Shown in pieces: positions 40,738 through 51,418 of a stretch of 64,000 nt of DNA. Position 1 is the stretch's first letter, and each line of letters begins with the position of its first letter. A program made the position numbers and the translations under genes. Below the pieces are notes generated by a model, which ran no database searches, was not told where the DNA came from, and was given only the letters and a program-made list of their open reading frames with translations. This stretch comes from Paramacrobiotus metropolitanus (taxonomy: Eukaryota; Tardigrada; Eutardigrada; Parachela; Macrobiotidae): contig NW_026570260.1 of assembly GCF_019649055.1 (NCBI RefSeq), forward strand, positions 682,001 to 746,000, read 5' to 3'.

Positions 40738-42531
40738 GGTCGGACATTCCGCGCGCTGGTTAGCGCAATCCTCAAATAATTCCTTTTATCGGTGGAATGA
40801 TTCTCTTTCGTTACGCTAGCCTAATAAATTTTCAGCAGCCAACAGGGTGAATGGCAGGAGTCAATAACGCATATTGTAGTCATTTGCAGATTGCGCCAGA
40901 AACATTATGTGATGAACACGCAACCTCATTTTACACTATTTGCAATTTCTTATTATCGACAGTTTCAAGATACCAAATAATGGCCGTTTAGTCTTGAGAA
41001 ACGCATCCATTTTGTTCTTATTTTTGTGCCAGTAATATTGCTTGCGTAGTAATACGTACTATATTCGAGCTGTTCATACTAATGTTAACGTTAACATTCA
41101 ATACACAGGATGACAATTAACATTACTTTAACCCCCTTGCTTTAATACTCGTACTCGTACGTCTTCTCACTGAGTTACCAACTTACCATTCAATAATGAT
41201 AAAGAGCGTGAGTACAGTATAAAATTACTTACTTAAGCCGAATGGTAGAAGGACTGTACGTACGTACCATATTTACGTACTAAATAAATATCGATTATTT
41301 TCCATGCTAAGCATGATAAGTGGTGAATGCCAATTTAAACTGTGAACATCAGGAACCATAGAACAGAACATGTGTTGCCATGGTGGAAACAAGAAAGGTT
41401 ACGTATAAGCATAATATTACTAAACTAACAGGTATCCAATCGAACTTGCACCGTGTACGATGACGTCACGGTAGGGGAGACGATCAGTGTGTCGCAATTG
41501 ACCACCCCTGCGGGTTTTGTGTTTATCAAAACTTTCAGTTTCGTACAATCCGCTCGTACTATGGCTCAAAAAATGCAGAAAAAATTTTAAGTTTGTGAAG
41601 TGAAAGTAGATAAATAAAAAATTGTCAGATAAACGAAAATTTTATGACTTAAGTAATTCTTGTTCATCATAGAGGTCTACGAGACAGTTTGCCCTATAAT
41701 TCTTTGCTAAACAAAAATCACTTGTTTTAATCAAAATATCCTGCTTAATGGCTTTGAATGATTGATTAAATTTTAATTGTTTTGTTTGTTGAATGACTGA
41801 TCAAGGTTTTGGTCGTTTCGTTTGATCACAAATCAAAAACCAACGAATTCCGTTTAGCATGGAGGTCTGTGGCAACCGCCCCATAGACCTCAATGCTAAC
41901 GAGAATCTAAAAATTTTGTTTCCCTGACAAGATTTCATTTCCCAGTTTTCATTTCACAAACTTAGAAGTTTTTCTGCATTTTTTGAGCCATAATACGAGC
42001 GGTATGAGGGAATTTGAAAGTTTCGATAAACACAAAACCCGCAGGGGTTGCCCACTGTGTCGCACTGTGCGTCTCCTCTACCGTAACGTCACACTAGTTG
42101 ATTGGATACCTGTTAGTTTAGTAATATTATGGTATAAGACTTTGTCTTATTTTGGCGTTACACGTGCAGTAAGTATTTTGCGGACATCAGTCCTTTATTG
42201 AAGTCGCACTTCGGCACAAAAGTCAGAAAAAACATTTCCGCAACAATAACTGCGATAATCGGATTGCTAAAAAACAATAATAAAAATTCCTAACTCGTTA
42301 CAGAGTACGTAGGTAGTCAATATACATTTACAAATATCTGATATATAAATATATGTTCAAAATCAGGCTAAAAACAATGCACACCGATCAGCAGAATCAG
42401 CGCGGCACAATGGACCAATAGGTTAATGACAACAATAGTACCACAGACAAGAACAAATCCACACTGAATAAAGAACCAGTACGGGCAACACCAATTACGG
42501 TTAAATTACTTGAATTATTCACTACAAGGGA
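40738..42531. other. Spacer between the receptor gene start and the TOPBP1 stop
   Basis: About 1.8 kb. The receptor promoter should lie just above 40738 and the TOPBP1 3' UTR just below 42532. Most of the middle is the fold-back element at 41410-42131. TTTATT at 42194-42199 gives a minus-strand AATAAA some 330 bases after the TOPBP1 stop. Confidence 0.5.
41410..42131. mobile_element. Second fold-back (hairpin) element, about 720 bases
   Basis: The ends CATAATATTACTAAACTAAC (left) and the reverse complement of the right end are the same sequence. Outer arms of about 200 bases match closely (GGTATCCAATC, CCCCTGCGGGTTTTGTGTTTATC, ATGGCTCAAAAAATGCAGAAAAA and their complements). The inner parts match more loosely, with GAGGTCTAYG and GTTTGCC / GGTTGCC still aligned, to a centre near 41770. 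No transposase frame. The sequence differs from the element at 33126, so it belongs to another family. No clear target-site duplication was identified. Confidence 0.8.
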
Positions 42532-45500
42532 CTACTTGTTGGCGGCACGAGCAGACTGTGTGCGGCGCAGTCGCGGCGGATGCCGATAGCCGGGATGGGC
42601 CTCCTGGAGGAGATACTCCTCTAGGTACTCCTTCTTCCGCCCCACCCCCGGGTATCGCAGCTCAAAGGCCTCCGAGCGGCCTTCGTCGTTGAAATCGTGC
42701 AGAATATGCGTGGCTTCTTCCACCGTAGCGCTGATAATATATAACAAAAGCGCCGATCAGATATCCTGTAATTTTCGAGCAGCTCGCAGTCTCATGAATT
42801 CTTAAAATTTAAAAATTGTAAAAACTTTAATTTGTTTATTTTTATTCACTATTTTCATAACTGCTGACGTGTTTCATTTTTATCTAATAGCTGCGCGCCT
42901 TCCCGTCCCTGCACCTTCGTAAAAGGCTACTTATACGAACGGGTTTTACGTGCTTCCAACTGTTAAAACAAACTTATAATAAAACCAATTCTTAAAAAAA
43001 TGGTTGCGTGGACAGAAGTACTGTTGCAAGACATTTCAGTGCTTTGTGAAGTACGTAATAAAAGGCGATAACTTACTCGGCGGGCAGGATAGTGGCTCCC
43101 GCAGACTGCAGGCACCGTTCGTAGGATCCCCGGCGCTCCGTCAGCGCCTGGGTATTGACACGCCAGCCGTGAAATGCGTGCAGGCCGGTGCGGATTACGC
43201 GGAGGCGCCAGTAGTGGCAGGCGGTGGCCCAGCGCAGCTCCGTATCCGACAAGCTGCCCATCAGTCGACCGGCTTTGGCGTTGCCCCACTCGTAGTCTTC
43301 CTCCTTTTAACGTTCCAACAACAAATATCACATCCTCATCTTAACATCATATCCCGTCCTTCTAGGTTCGTTTTATAGTTTTTTTAATTGTTAGTACTAC
43401 TTAATACTACTTATGCCACTGACGCGCACAGAATGTGACATCACGATCAACATAAAATGGATCCTTGTATTACTATCAATCAGGGAAATTACGTACCGGT
43501 AGCAGGTATCCTGCGCGCAGCGAATCACCGATATACTGCGGGTGAAGCACCCATTTGCCGACAGCGCAGCACACCATGAATTTCTCAGTGAGATAAGGCC
43601 GGCTGCACAGCAGGTGCGTCACCTGGGGATCGTAGGCCGAGCCCTTAAGCTGTTTAGCACCGAGGGTGGCGATACTCTGGACCAGATACTGCGCCAGCCG
43701 ACTGTCCGCCTCTGAGTTGGCCGGTCGGCTAAACATGAAGAAGAACTGCGACGGATCCCGCTGCAAATGAAAAAGAGCATTTCCGATCAATAACAAAATG
43801 CCTTTCGGAAAGCCGGTGCCTCAACTCAAGACCACACTAACCACAATCTGCGCAATATTAATAACCAAATTTGTCCAATCAAGTTAACATAAGCAGGGAG
43901 AAAGCAAAAGACAATCCACATTTTACTCATTAGATTTATACGACGAAGTCTAACAAAATCAACGGTCCCAAAAAAACAGACTGCAAAGAAAACTAAGGGC
44001 ATACTGACGTGAGAAAAATTGTCTGGCTAAATAAATCCTGGCAAAATATAAAAAAGCAAAGCAAATACAAATAAAATTAAACTGACAGCACAAGGAATCA
44101 ATGTCGAAATCATTACCATAGCGCAACTCAATTTTCTTAACGAACCTTGTGAATCTCCACAGGCGACGCCTTACCCACTCCGTTGACTTGGCTCTTACTG
44201 GCACTCCGGGCCAACGCCACGGACGGTCTGTAAAACGCATTCATTAATCTGATGTCAGCGATCCCATCCACCCTCGCCTCACCGTGCATCATCCCACGTC
44301 ACCCTGGGAGCACGGGGCTCACTGCGCTGGCACTCATCCAGCATTTTCTTAGCCAGGCCCCGACCGGCCGGCAGTGCCAACCGGTGGTGGGGCCGTTGGC
44401 TGGGGTCATCGCGAGCGGTCTTATCGGCGGCGGCCGAGGTATCCCCACTGGAGTTGGTGGTGCGGGTGGCGTCCGGTTGCAGCGCCAGGATGCGGCGGGC
44501 CAGGTGGGAGGTGCTGGATCGGCGGGGCGAGCGCTGGGGACTGGTCACGCAGCTCTCGGAGGAGGAGCGGCGGAACATGTGCGGGACACGCTTGGATAGA
44601 CTGCTTGGAGTAGCTAGACATAGGTAATACAGTTTAGCGAGGAATGATAAAAAACATCATGAGCACCGAAAGATGATTCTACTTATGAAATCCTTTCACT
44701 TCCATAGCAAGGACCTACCGGGTGGTTCGGGATATTGGTCCAACTGCGGCTCCGACGGTCCGGTAGGAACCTGCGGTTTCTCATTGCGGTCCGATTCTTT
44801 GATGGGACTAAGATCGAATTTCGCAGCGGAAAAGGCTAAAGCGTAAAATGTCGTCAATAACTCAACGACATCCCAGCGTGCAACGGAATACGCAAGCAAC
44901 TTCAACACTGCGTTGAACGTTATCTGAGATTAATTACCCAGTAGCGATCACTTTAAAAAAATAATACTCAAAATAAAGTACAACAATAAACATTAAGGAA
45001 ATAAAGAGTAAAACAAGGACAGTTCGGATAACTAAATCAGCATTACAGCTCAAAAATTAAGGTGATTTCAATGGCAAAAAAAGTAAGTAACAAAGTAACT
45101 ATAGAGCAGAGAGATAAGGAAAATGGAACTTACTGCGCACAGGTTTCTTCGGCGTGGAAGTAGCCAGTGCGCAGTCAGAGTATGTGCGCTTGACACCGGC
45201 CCGCGCCCGCTGCTTGGGATCGGGCGAAAACAACAATTGCGCACCGCCGACACCTTCCCCTTCCACCTCCCCCAAATGCGTGATATTTCTCTCCAGTTCC
45301 GCGATGGTGCGCATTGTGGTGTCCGCCGAGCGTGGCGACTCCAGAAGGTATTGTTTCCAGTTCAGACAGACTCCTGCGAAGGAGCAGATGAAGTTTAAAC
45401 ACAGCGAATAAGTATCGACGGGCGACGCATGTTTTACGTTCGCGGGCGGAATCCAGCAGCCAGTCCAACCGGAGAAAATGGCATCCTGGGGGGTAGTTTT

Positions 45501-48149
45501 CCGTGTCCTCCGGAAGACGATTGCAAAGGACATGGGTCAATCCAACAGTAGGGGCGTCAATGTACAGGCCACCCGCCGCGGGATCAGTGACTAGATCGCG
45601 ACACTAAAAGAAATCCAACTTTTAGGTAAAATCGCCATTTGGAAAGCAGCATAAAATTTCCAAGGTAAACTTAAAATTTTCATATCAAAAATTCTGGCCA
45701 CATACAAATAAAATCTGTGACCACACAAAAAGATATACACGGAAGGAGGCTTGGCAGAATCGATTACGTACAGAGGGCAGTAGGACTTCCAGCACTACTG
45801 CGAAACCTTATTTTCAGTAGATGATCCATGAACATACATCGGAAACGAGAGTACAGAAAAAATGAATGAAGTTGCTTACGGCTTGGAGTTGACTAGCCGG
45901 CATGGAAGTGGCCAGCTCCGCAGCAATATGAATACGCAAGCCCTGGAAGTAAGGCAACGCGGCTTTCTGCTGGTGGATGTGGACGAATTTGGCTCGCTGG
46001 GCGCAGTCGCCTTCCAGCATCTGCTGCCAGAGATCCCGCACCCACGATGGCCGGACGACGGCCATGCGTTGCTCCACGGCTGCCTGCGCCAGAAACCAAC
46101 AAACGATCAACGACGTACAGCCAACCAATGGAAGTAAATCAATAACAATACAAGAATAAAAAAGCTATAAAATCTAGTAAAACGTTTGTCCATGACCTAA
46201 AATACTGATAATGAAAACGAATGACGGAAGCACTTACGAAGTACTTGGGAGTCCCGGCCTGCGCTGCCACCAAATGCGTGCAAGAGCTACGCAGGTGACG
46301 GCTAACGCGGCCGCCCATTATCCGGATCATCTCATGCAGCTGCATCTACAAAAGCATTTCATCAACCACACTGACCGTGAGTTCAAGGAAATTTTTACTG
46401 TTGGAACTTGGAAAACTGAATGAATCGGTGCACAATATGACCCATGCCGACTGCAGTCATTGACGATTATTTCAACAAAACAATTACAAATTTTCAAATG
46501 ACATTCCGCGGCATACGATTTAATCGACTGTGACCTACTTTTATCCGTCAAGCACACTCAAAGGCGGAAAATTTATCAGTTAGACCAAATCTAGGTGTAC
46601 ACAGTAATTACATGCATGTTTGATCAATAAAAATTAACTGAACGACTCCAACAGTGGGAGAGCAGGTCGAATTTTTTTCAATCATTTCTGCTATTTTAAA
46701 AAAAAATATTTCCAGCAATAGATAATGAACCCCAGAATAAATCACTATGGCTTCTTTAAAACGCATTCTCAATTTTTCAACGTGAACGCACCTCTTCGGA
46801 TTTGGGTAATCCGGACAAGCAGACGATCATCTTATCCATGATCCCGCTGTAAACAGGAAGATACTCTTGAAAAGTCAGTTTGGACGGCAAATTGCTCAGA
46901 CTCTCCGCTCCCCTCATCCTAAGAAAAAAACGGAGACATAGTAATAATAAACGAAAAATTCGGCGGGAATCTCAATTCTACCAGCATTTTCCCTCCACCA
47001 ATTGGTCGAAACTGGATCCTTGGAATTTCTCACAGACAAACAAGGCCTCGGGATACTTATGCAGCATATCCCCCACATCCTGCGGCAGCACCCAGCGGGC
47101 ATTGGCGTCCTTCAGCGCAGCGCTGCGAGGCGCTTTGGTCACGGACCCGGGGCGATTCCTGCTGCTTTTCGGAGAGTTTTTCTCTGTTGGTCGATTCATA
47201 CTCTACAAACAAAAAAAAAGTACACCATCTTTCAAAATATGCCAATTCGCCCAGGACATTACGCTCAGGCTTTTCACAGCATTAAACAGCTGGAAACTAA
47301 ACTGAAAACTCAAAAACGTTGAGAAAGCTTACCGTGAAGGCGTCTTGGAAAGATTTGCGGATCTGGGCGTCGGCAGCAGACTGCGCCGTTCCTGGTATTT
47401 CTGCAACAAAAATTACATCCATCGCCAAAATAAAGCGGCCAGGAGGGAAAAGCAAGGTGAGTGCGTTAGAAATATAAAAAATTTAATCTAAAAAAGTGTG
47501 GAAAAATTAAAAAACCAGAAAAATGGTAAAATGCGAAACGAATCTAACTTGCTTATATGCTATGCCATGCTTATCGCGGACGTTGAACTGGAAACGATGC
47601 CAGCTGCTTTGTTCGTTGGACTTCCGGCCTTCACCCGAAATTGGCATTGGGTATGCCAGTGCCAGGCGTATCACAATAAACTGGCGCAAGTTTTATACGG
47701 TGAACACTGGAGTGGAAATGCAAATTAATGGAACTGGAAATTGGCACCCGCTCTGGTAGCTTGCTTCAGTAATCAGTCGTGCAAAGACTGATAAATGGCG
47801 CGTTTTCGTGTTTTATTCGTTTATTGTCGCTTCGATTTTTGAAAACTGCCACAATTTTCTGAAAAAAAATGAGACTTTAGACTAATCGCGAAACTCCGCT
47901 ATGGTCGTCTTGGACAACAATTTATGCGTTTTATCGTTCTCATAAATTTTTGAGGTTGCTGTTATTGTTGATTGCGGAAGGAATGAATTAGGTGTTGCCG
48001 TGTCGGATCAATTTCTGTTTGCAACTTTGCGTAGTTTGCAGTTTGCAGCAAACTGTTTGCTGTTTGCTTTTTCAGTTTCCCTGCACTGCAGTTAAATCAT
48101 TGTGAGCTGCTAAATCAGGAACTAAATGAGCGTTACCGTGAGCGTTCAT
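42532..48149 (-). CDS. TOPBP1: TOPBP1/Dpb11-like BRCT scaffold, compact form
   Basis: Scaffold for replication initiation and ATR checkpoint signalling in the nucleus, binding phosphoproteins through BRCT pairs. In-phase exons: 47202-46982, 46918-46792, 46345-46238, 46083-45880, 45603-45438, 45373-45134, 44835-44719, 44613-44283, 44227-44146, 43760-43497, 43303-43077, 42730-42532. From the ATG at 47199 this gives 760 residues. An upstream in-phase exon (47400-47333) and a 13-base ATG exon (48149-48137) may extend it; the start is uncertain. BRCT0-1-2 lie in roughly residues 20-290 (for example MGGRVSRHLRSSCTHLVAA, PSWVRDLW, THVLCNR, FLRLDWLLDSARE). A disordered Ser/Pro/Arg-rich linker follows (about 300-530), then the C-terminal BRCT7-8 pair (DPQVTHLLCSRPYLTEKFMV, GKWVLHPQYI, EEDYEWG, EEATHILHDFND, EYLLQE). 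EEDYEWG matches the vertebrate protein at the same place. The vertebrate protein is about twice as long; BRCT3-6 are not seen. Confidence 0.88.
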
Positions 48150-48203
48150 AACTTACTGCAGCTTACATTCTGATTGCCTCCGTGTGAAATTTATTGAGGC
48201 AAC
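48150..48203. promoter_or_regulatory. Candidate bidirectional promoter TOPBP1 / NSMCE3
   Basis: If the 13-base first coding exon of TOPBP1 is right, only 54 bases separate its ATG from the ATG of NSMCE3; otherwise the gap is about 1 kb. Both genes act in genome maintenance. No core promoter motif was recognised. Confidence 0.3.
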
Positions 48204-51200
48204 ATGCCCCGTACAACTCGCACGCAAGAGAGTGAAGCGAGTTCCTCCCAAGCTACCGCAGGCACCCAGCGCACGCTGCGGGGACGTGTGCGTCCGCAGG
48301 AAGCTTCCGATGACGAGGACGCAACGGAGACCGATTCTACTCCGAATGTCGTCCCTACCGCGGCCGTGGAGGTGTCGGAGATTGAGCTGGAATGGATGGA
48401 GGAGGGCTGGATGGACCTGCCCCCCATCCCCGTGGCAGGGGGGAGGGCGGCCGCGGAGGAAAACGAGCTGGAGAGCAACGCCACATTACTGGTTACGCTC
48501 ATTTTGATGTGCCATCACAGCCGCGGCGTCATGACCAATAATCGTGAGTTGCCCACTACACACATCTGTCATGATCTGTGTGCCCAGTATTTTGTATTTT
48601 TTTTCTTACTTACGAAGTTACGAGTACAGTACCTGAGTACCAACAGTGTAATTTCATGAGGGGTATTAAAAGCTCTGGTACCAGTATGTTATAGTGTTAG
48701 GGTTAGCGAAGTCAGCTGTCAGCATTTAACGAATCGGCGGATTTTTCTAACGTGTTCGTTTCGAAATCATAATGGAGACGTTTTTACAAAGGACATACCA
48801 AAAGTTTTTTTGCCTATTTTGCCTGGTTTCCAGTTGATGTGATTCATCAGCGATATATTTTTTGTTGCATAGCCTAATCTCTTACCTATCGAAGAAAAAA
48901 ATAAATCTAACTGTCGAAGAAGAACGAACCAGACGAAACATTATTTAGACGGTGATGCTTTGGGCAGCCTAACCACTCCCTTTCCAAAAATTCAGTTGTT
49001 TTATTGCCACTTCTCTCCCTCTCAACCTTTTTACCTATAATTTCTAATACTGAAAGCTTACTATGCCTTAGCCATTATCGTGATAACGAAACGTTTCTAA
49101 ACTTTCACAGATTAAAATAATAATTTTATGTCTCCAAGTCATCAAGTTTTTTGATTTTCCTCTTTCTTGCTATCCCGAACTTCGGATCCGTTTCCTCAAT
49201 AAAAACTTTACCCTCGACCCACTCCAGCGCATAGTAGCCATGATCAAATTTATTGCCAGTTGGTAAACCGCAAATTTTTTTTCTAGATTTTCCATATTTT
49301 TGCCATCTGGAGACTGAGAAGTTTCTTTTTTTGACAACTGGTAACTGACAGTTTTAATTCTTTTTTAAAACTGGTAGGGGCTGCCTTTTTTCGTTTTTGA
49401 TTTACACTGCAAGAGCGAAGAATTCTGAACATAAAAGCGTTTTTTGCTTCTCGGGGAATAAACGAGGAGAATTTTAATAATAGTACAATGCTGCGAGAAG
49501 ACCAGAAATTAGGCTGCCAGAAGCCGCCAACAGTCTTTGTGGCGAATTCCCCAACCCGGATTGAGCAAAACCTAAATTACAATTTTCATTAATTAGTTAA
49601 TGAATGACATCAGTAAAAATATGGGTGGAAAGAGTACAGTGAGTTTGTGGGGGAAGATAAAAAATAGAGAAAAAAACTTTTGGTATCCCCTTTGTATTAG
49701 AACTACGAAATATAAATTTTATTATTAAAATAAAAATTGCATATAGTCGATATAGATATACTTCCGGTCTTATTAGTTTCCAGTAAACTTCAAAATAGTA
49801 GGTGACTTCAGACTTGATGGTTAATTCCACTGAATTTAATTAATTACGTACATTATTACATAGCATTGTTGACACTTGTTATACGCGTTTACGATCCCGA
49901 AAACATCGTAATGCTGTAATTATGGAAAACCTTCCGAGAAAATGCTTTTTTGAATGTTTTTTGTATTTCGTGGTGTTATTATGTTGATCGTTTTCACTAG
50001 GACTAAAGAACGAATGGCAGAAGCTGTCCAACCGACCGAACGTGGACTTTGAGGCGGTTTTCAAACGTTCGCGTAAACTGTTGCGCGAGGACTTCGGCTT
50101 CGTCCTGGCGGAGATCAGCCCCGATCAGCCGGTATTCCCCATGGACAACGCGAACCTGTACCTGGAGGAAGGCGCTCAGGAAAATAAAGGCCTTGCGGAG
50201 GACGGGCCGGTTGACACACAGGACACACAAAAGTCCGGCAGACGACGCAAGCATACGGCGATTCATTACATTCTTATCAACAGCACCGATGCCGCTAAAT
50301 CCTTCCATCGCTGCGGACCTCGGACTCTGTTCAGTGCAGATGCGGTGGAGGAAGTGGAAGCGCTGGGCGCGGCACGACATACATTATTGACCCTGACGCT
50401 GCTGTATATTTTCATGGAAGGTGGGCATATTTTGAGTTTTCTTCCAACCCTTGTGATGACTTTGTCTCATTTACCAAGAATAAGCATCACATGCTTCTTG
50501 TGTTTAATGACATTTTTTAAATTCATAAATGCAGTTAAAAATCTACGTAGTGGAGGCTGTTGCATCAACAATACAAAATGTTCGACAGAATGAAAGTGAT
50601 TTATCGTTAAACAAGAATTGAAAATGCGGTAGAGGAAATTTAGCTGATGAAATTTTTCCAATCTCAGCACTATATAGCAGTTCCTATCTCTGTGTAGGTG
50701 GAGATGTGCTGTCTGATTTAATCTGGAATTTTCTGAAGCCCTTCGGATTCGACGTAGACCTGGTTCACCCTCATCTGGGGAAACTGAAGGATTTACTCCA
50801 GAGGGATTTTGTCAAACAGGAGTACCTGCTGCAGGCGTCGCGCCCAAACGCCGGCGGTGAGCAGAATTACTACCGATGGGGCGCCCGGGCCGATCTGGAA
50901 TTCAGTCGACTGGCCATGCTGGACTTGTACGCTACGTATACATACTTTGCACAAGTTTACTGTATATTGTAACTTATCAAAGCTAATAATATAAGATTTT
51001 ATCGCCATTAAATGCCGTTTATCTGTTGCTTTACTCGACTTTTGAACATTTGCTTACAGTTTGTACCCCTTTTGAATGTTACTATGCTCCTAGTTACTAT
51101 CTGCAAGAATTGTTTTAATTCGAATAATGATTGACTAAATTACGTTTCGGTTCTATTAGGTGCGGACGGATCTTCGGTGTGGATGCGGACAATGTCTCGT

Positions 51201-51277
51201 TCGGTGAGCGCTATAACAAAGCCACCGTGACAGAAAAGCAGCGTCGGGCCCGGATTGCTGCTGCCCTGGAACGTTGA
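48204..51277 (+). CDS. NSMCE3: MAGE-domain protein, SMC5/6 subunit NSE3
   Basis: NSE3 pairs with the RING protein NSE1 in the SMC5/6 complex for DNA repair and chromosome maintenance in the nucleus (family knowledge). Exons, in phase: 48204-48543, 50001-50420, 50698-50935, 51160-51277; 371 residues. The first ~80 residues are Ser/Thr/Glu-rich and disordered. The MAGE homology domain follows: the first winged helix in exons 1-2 (LKNEWQKLSNRPNVDFEAVF, FGFVLAEI), the second in exons 3-4 (GGDVLSDLIWNFLKPFGFDV, LGKLKDLL, RDFVKQEYLL, YYRWGARADLEFSRLAMLDL). Invertebrates usually have a single MAGE gene of NSE3 type, which supports the name over vertebrate MAGE subfamilies. Intron 1 is large (1457 bases). 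The 3' end faces CLPB with only about 140 bases between stops. Confidence 0.9.
48544..50000 (+). other. Large first intron of NSMCE3
   Basis: 1457 bases, AT-rich, from GTGAGT to TTTCACTAG. No gene recognised within it; a minus-strand frame at 49597-49830 has no support. Confidence 0.75.
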
Positions 51278-51384
51278 AAACTTCATGTGCCTTTATTTTT
51301 AATTTTGATCTTCTTGAATTTTTAAGCGATGGTGCATTTCTTCAGTTTATTCCTAAAACATCGTTAGTATATTCATGATGTCTT

Positions 51385-51390
51385 TTTATT
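51385..51390 (-). promoter_or_regulatory. Probable poly(A) signal of CLPB (AATAAA on minus)
   Basis: TTTATT on plus, 29 bases past the CLPB stop. With the facing NSMCE3 stop at 51277, the two 3' UTRs probably overlap. Confidence 0.5.
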
Positions 51391-51418
51391 GTGTTGAATT
51401 TCCCTGTCAGATAGAACT

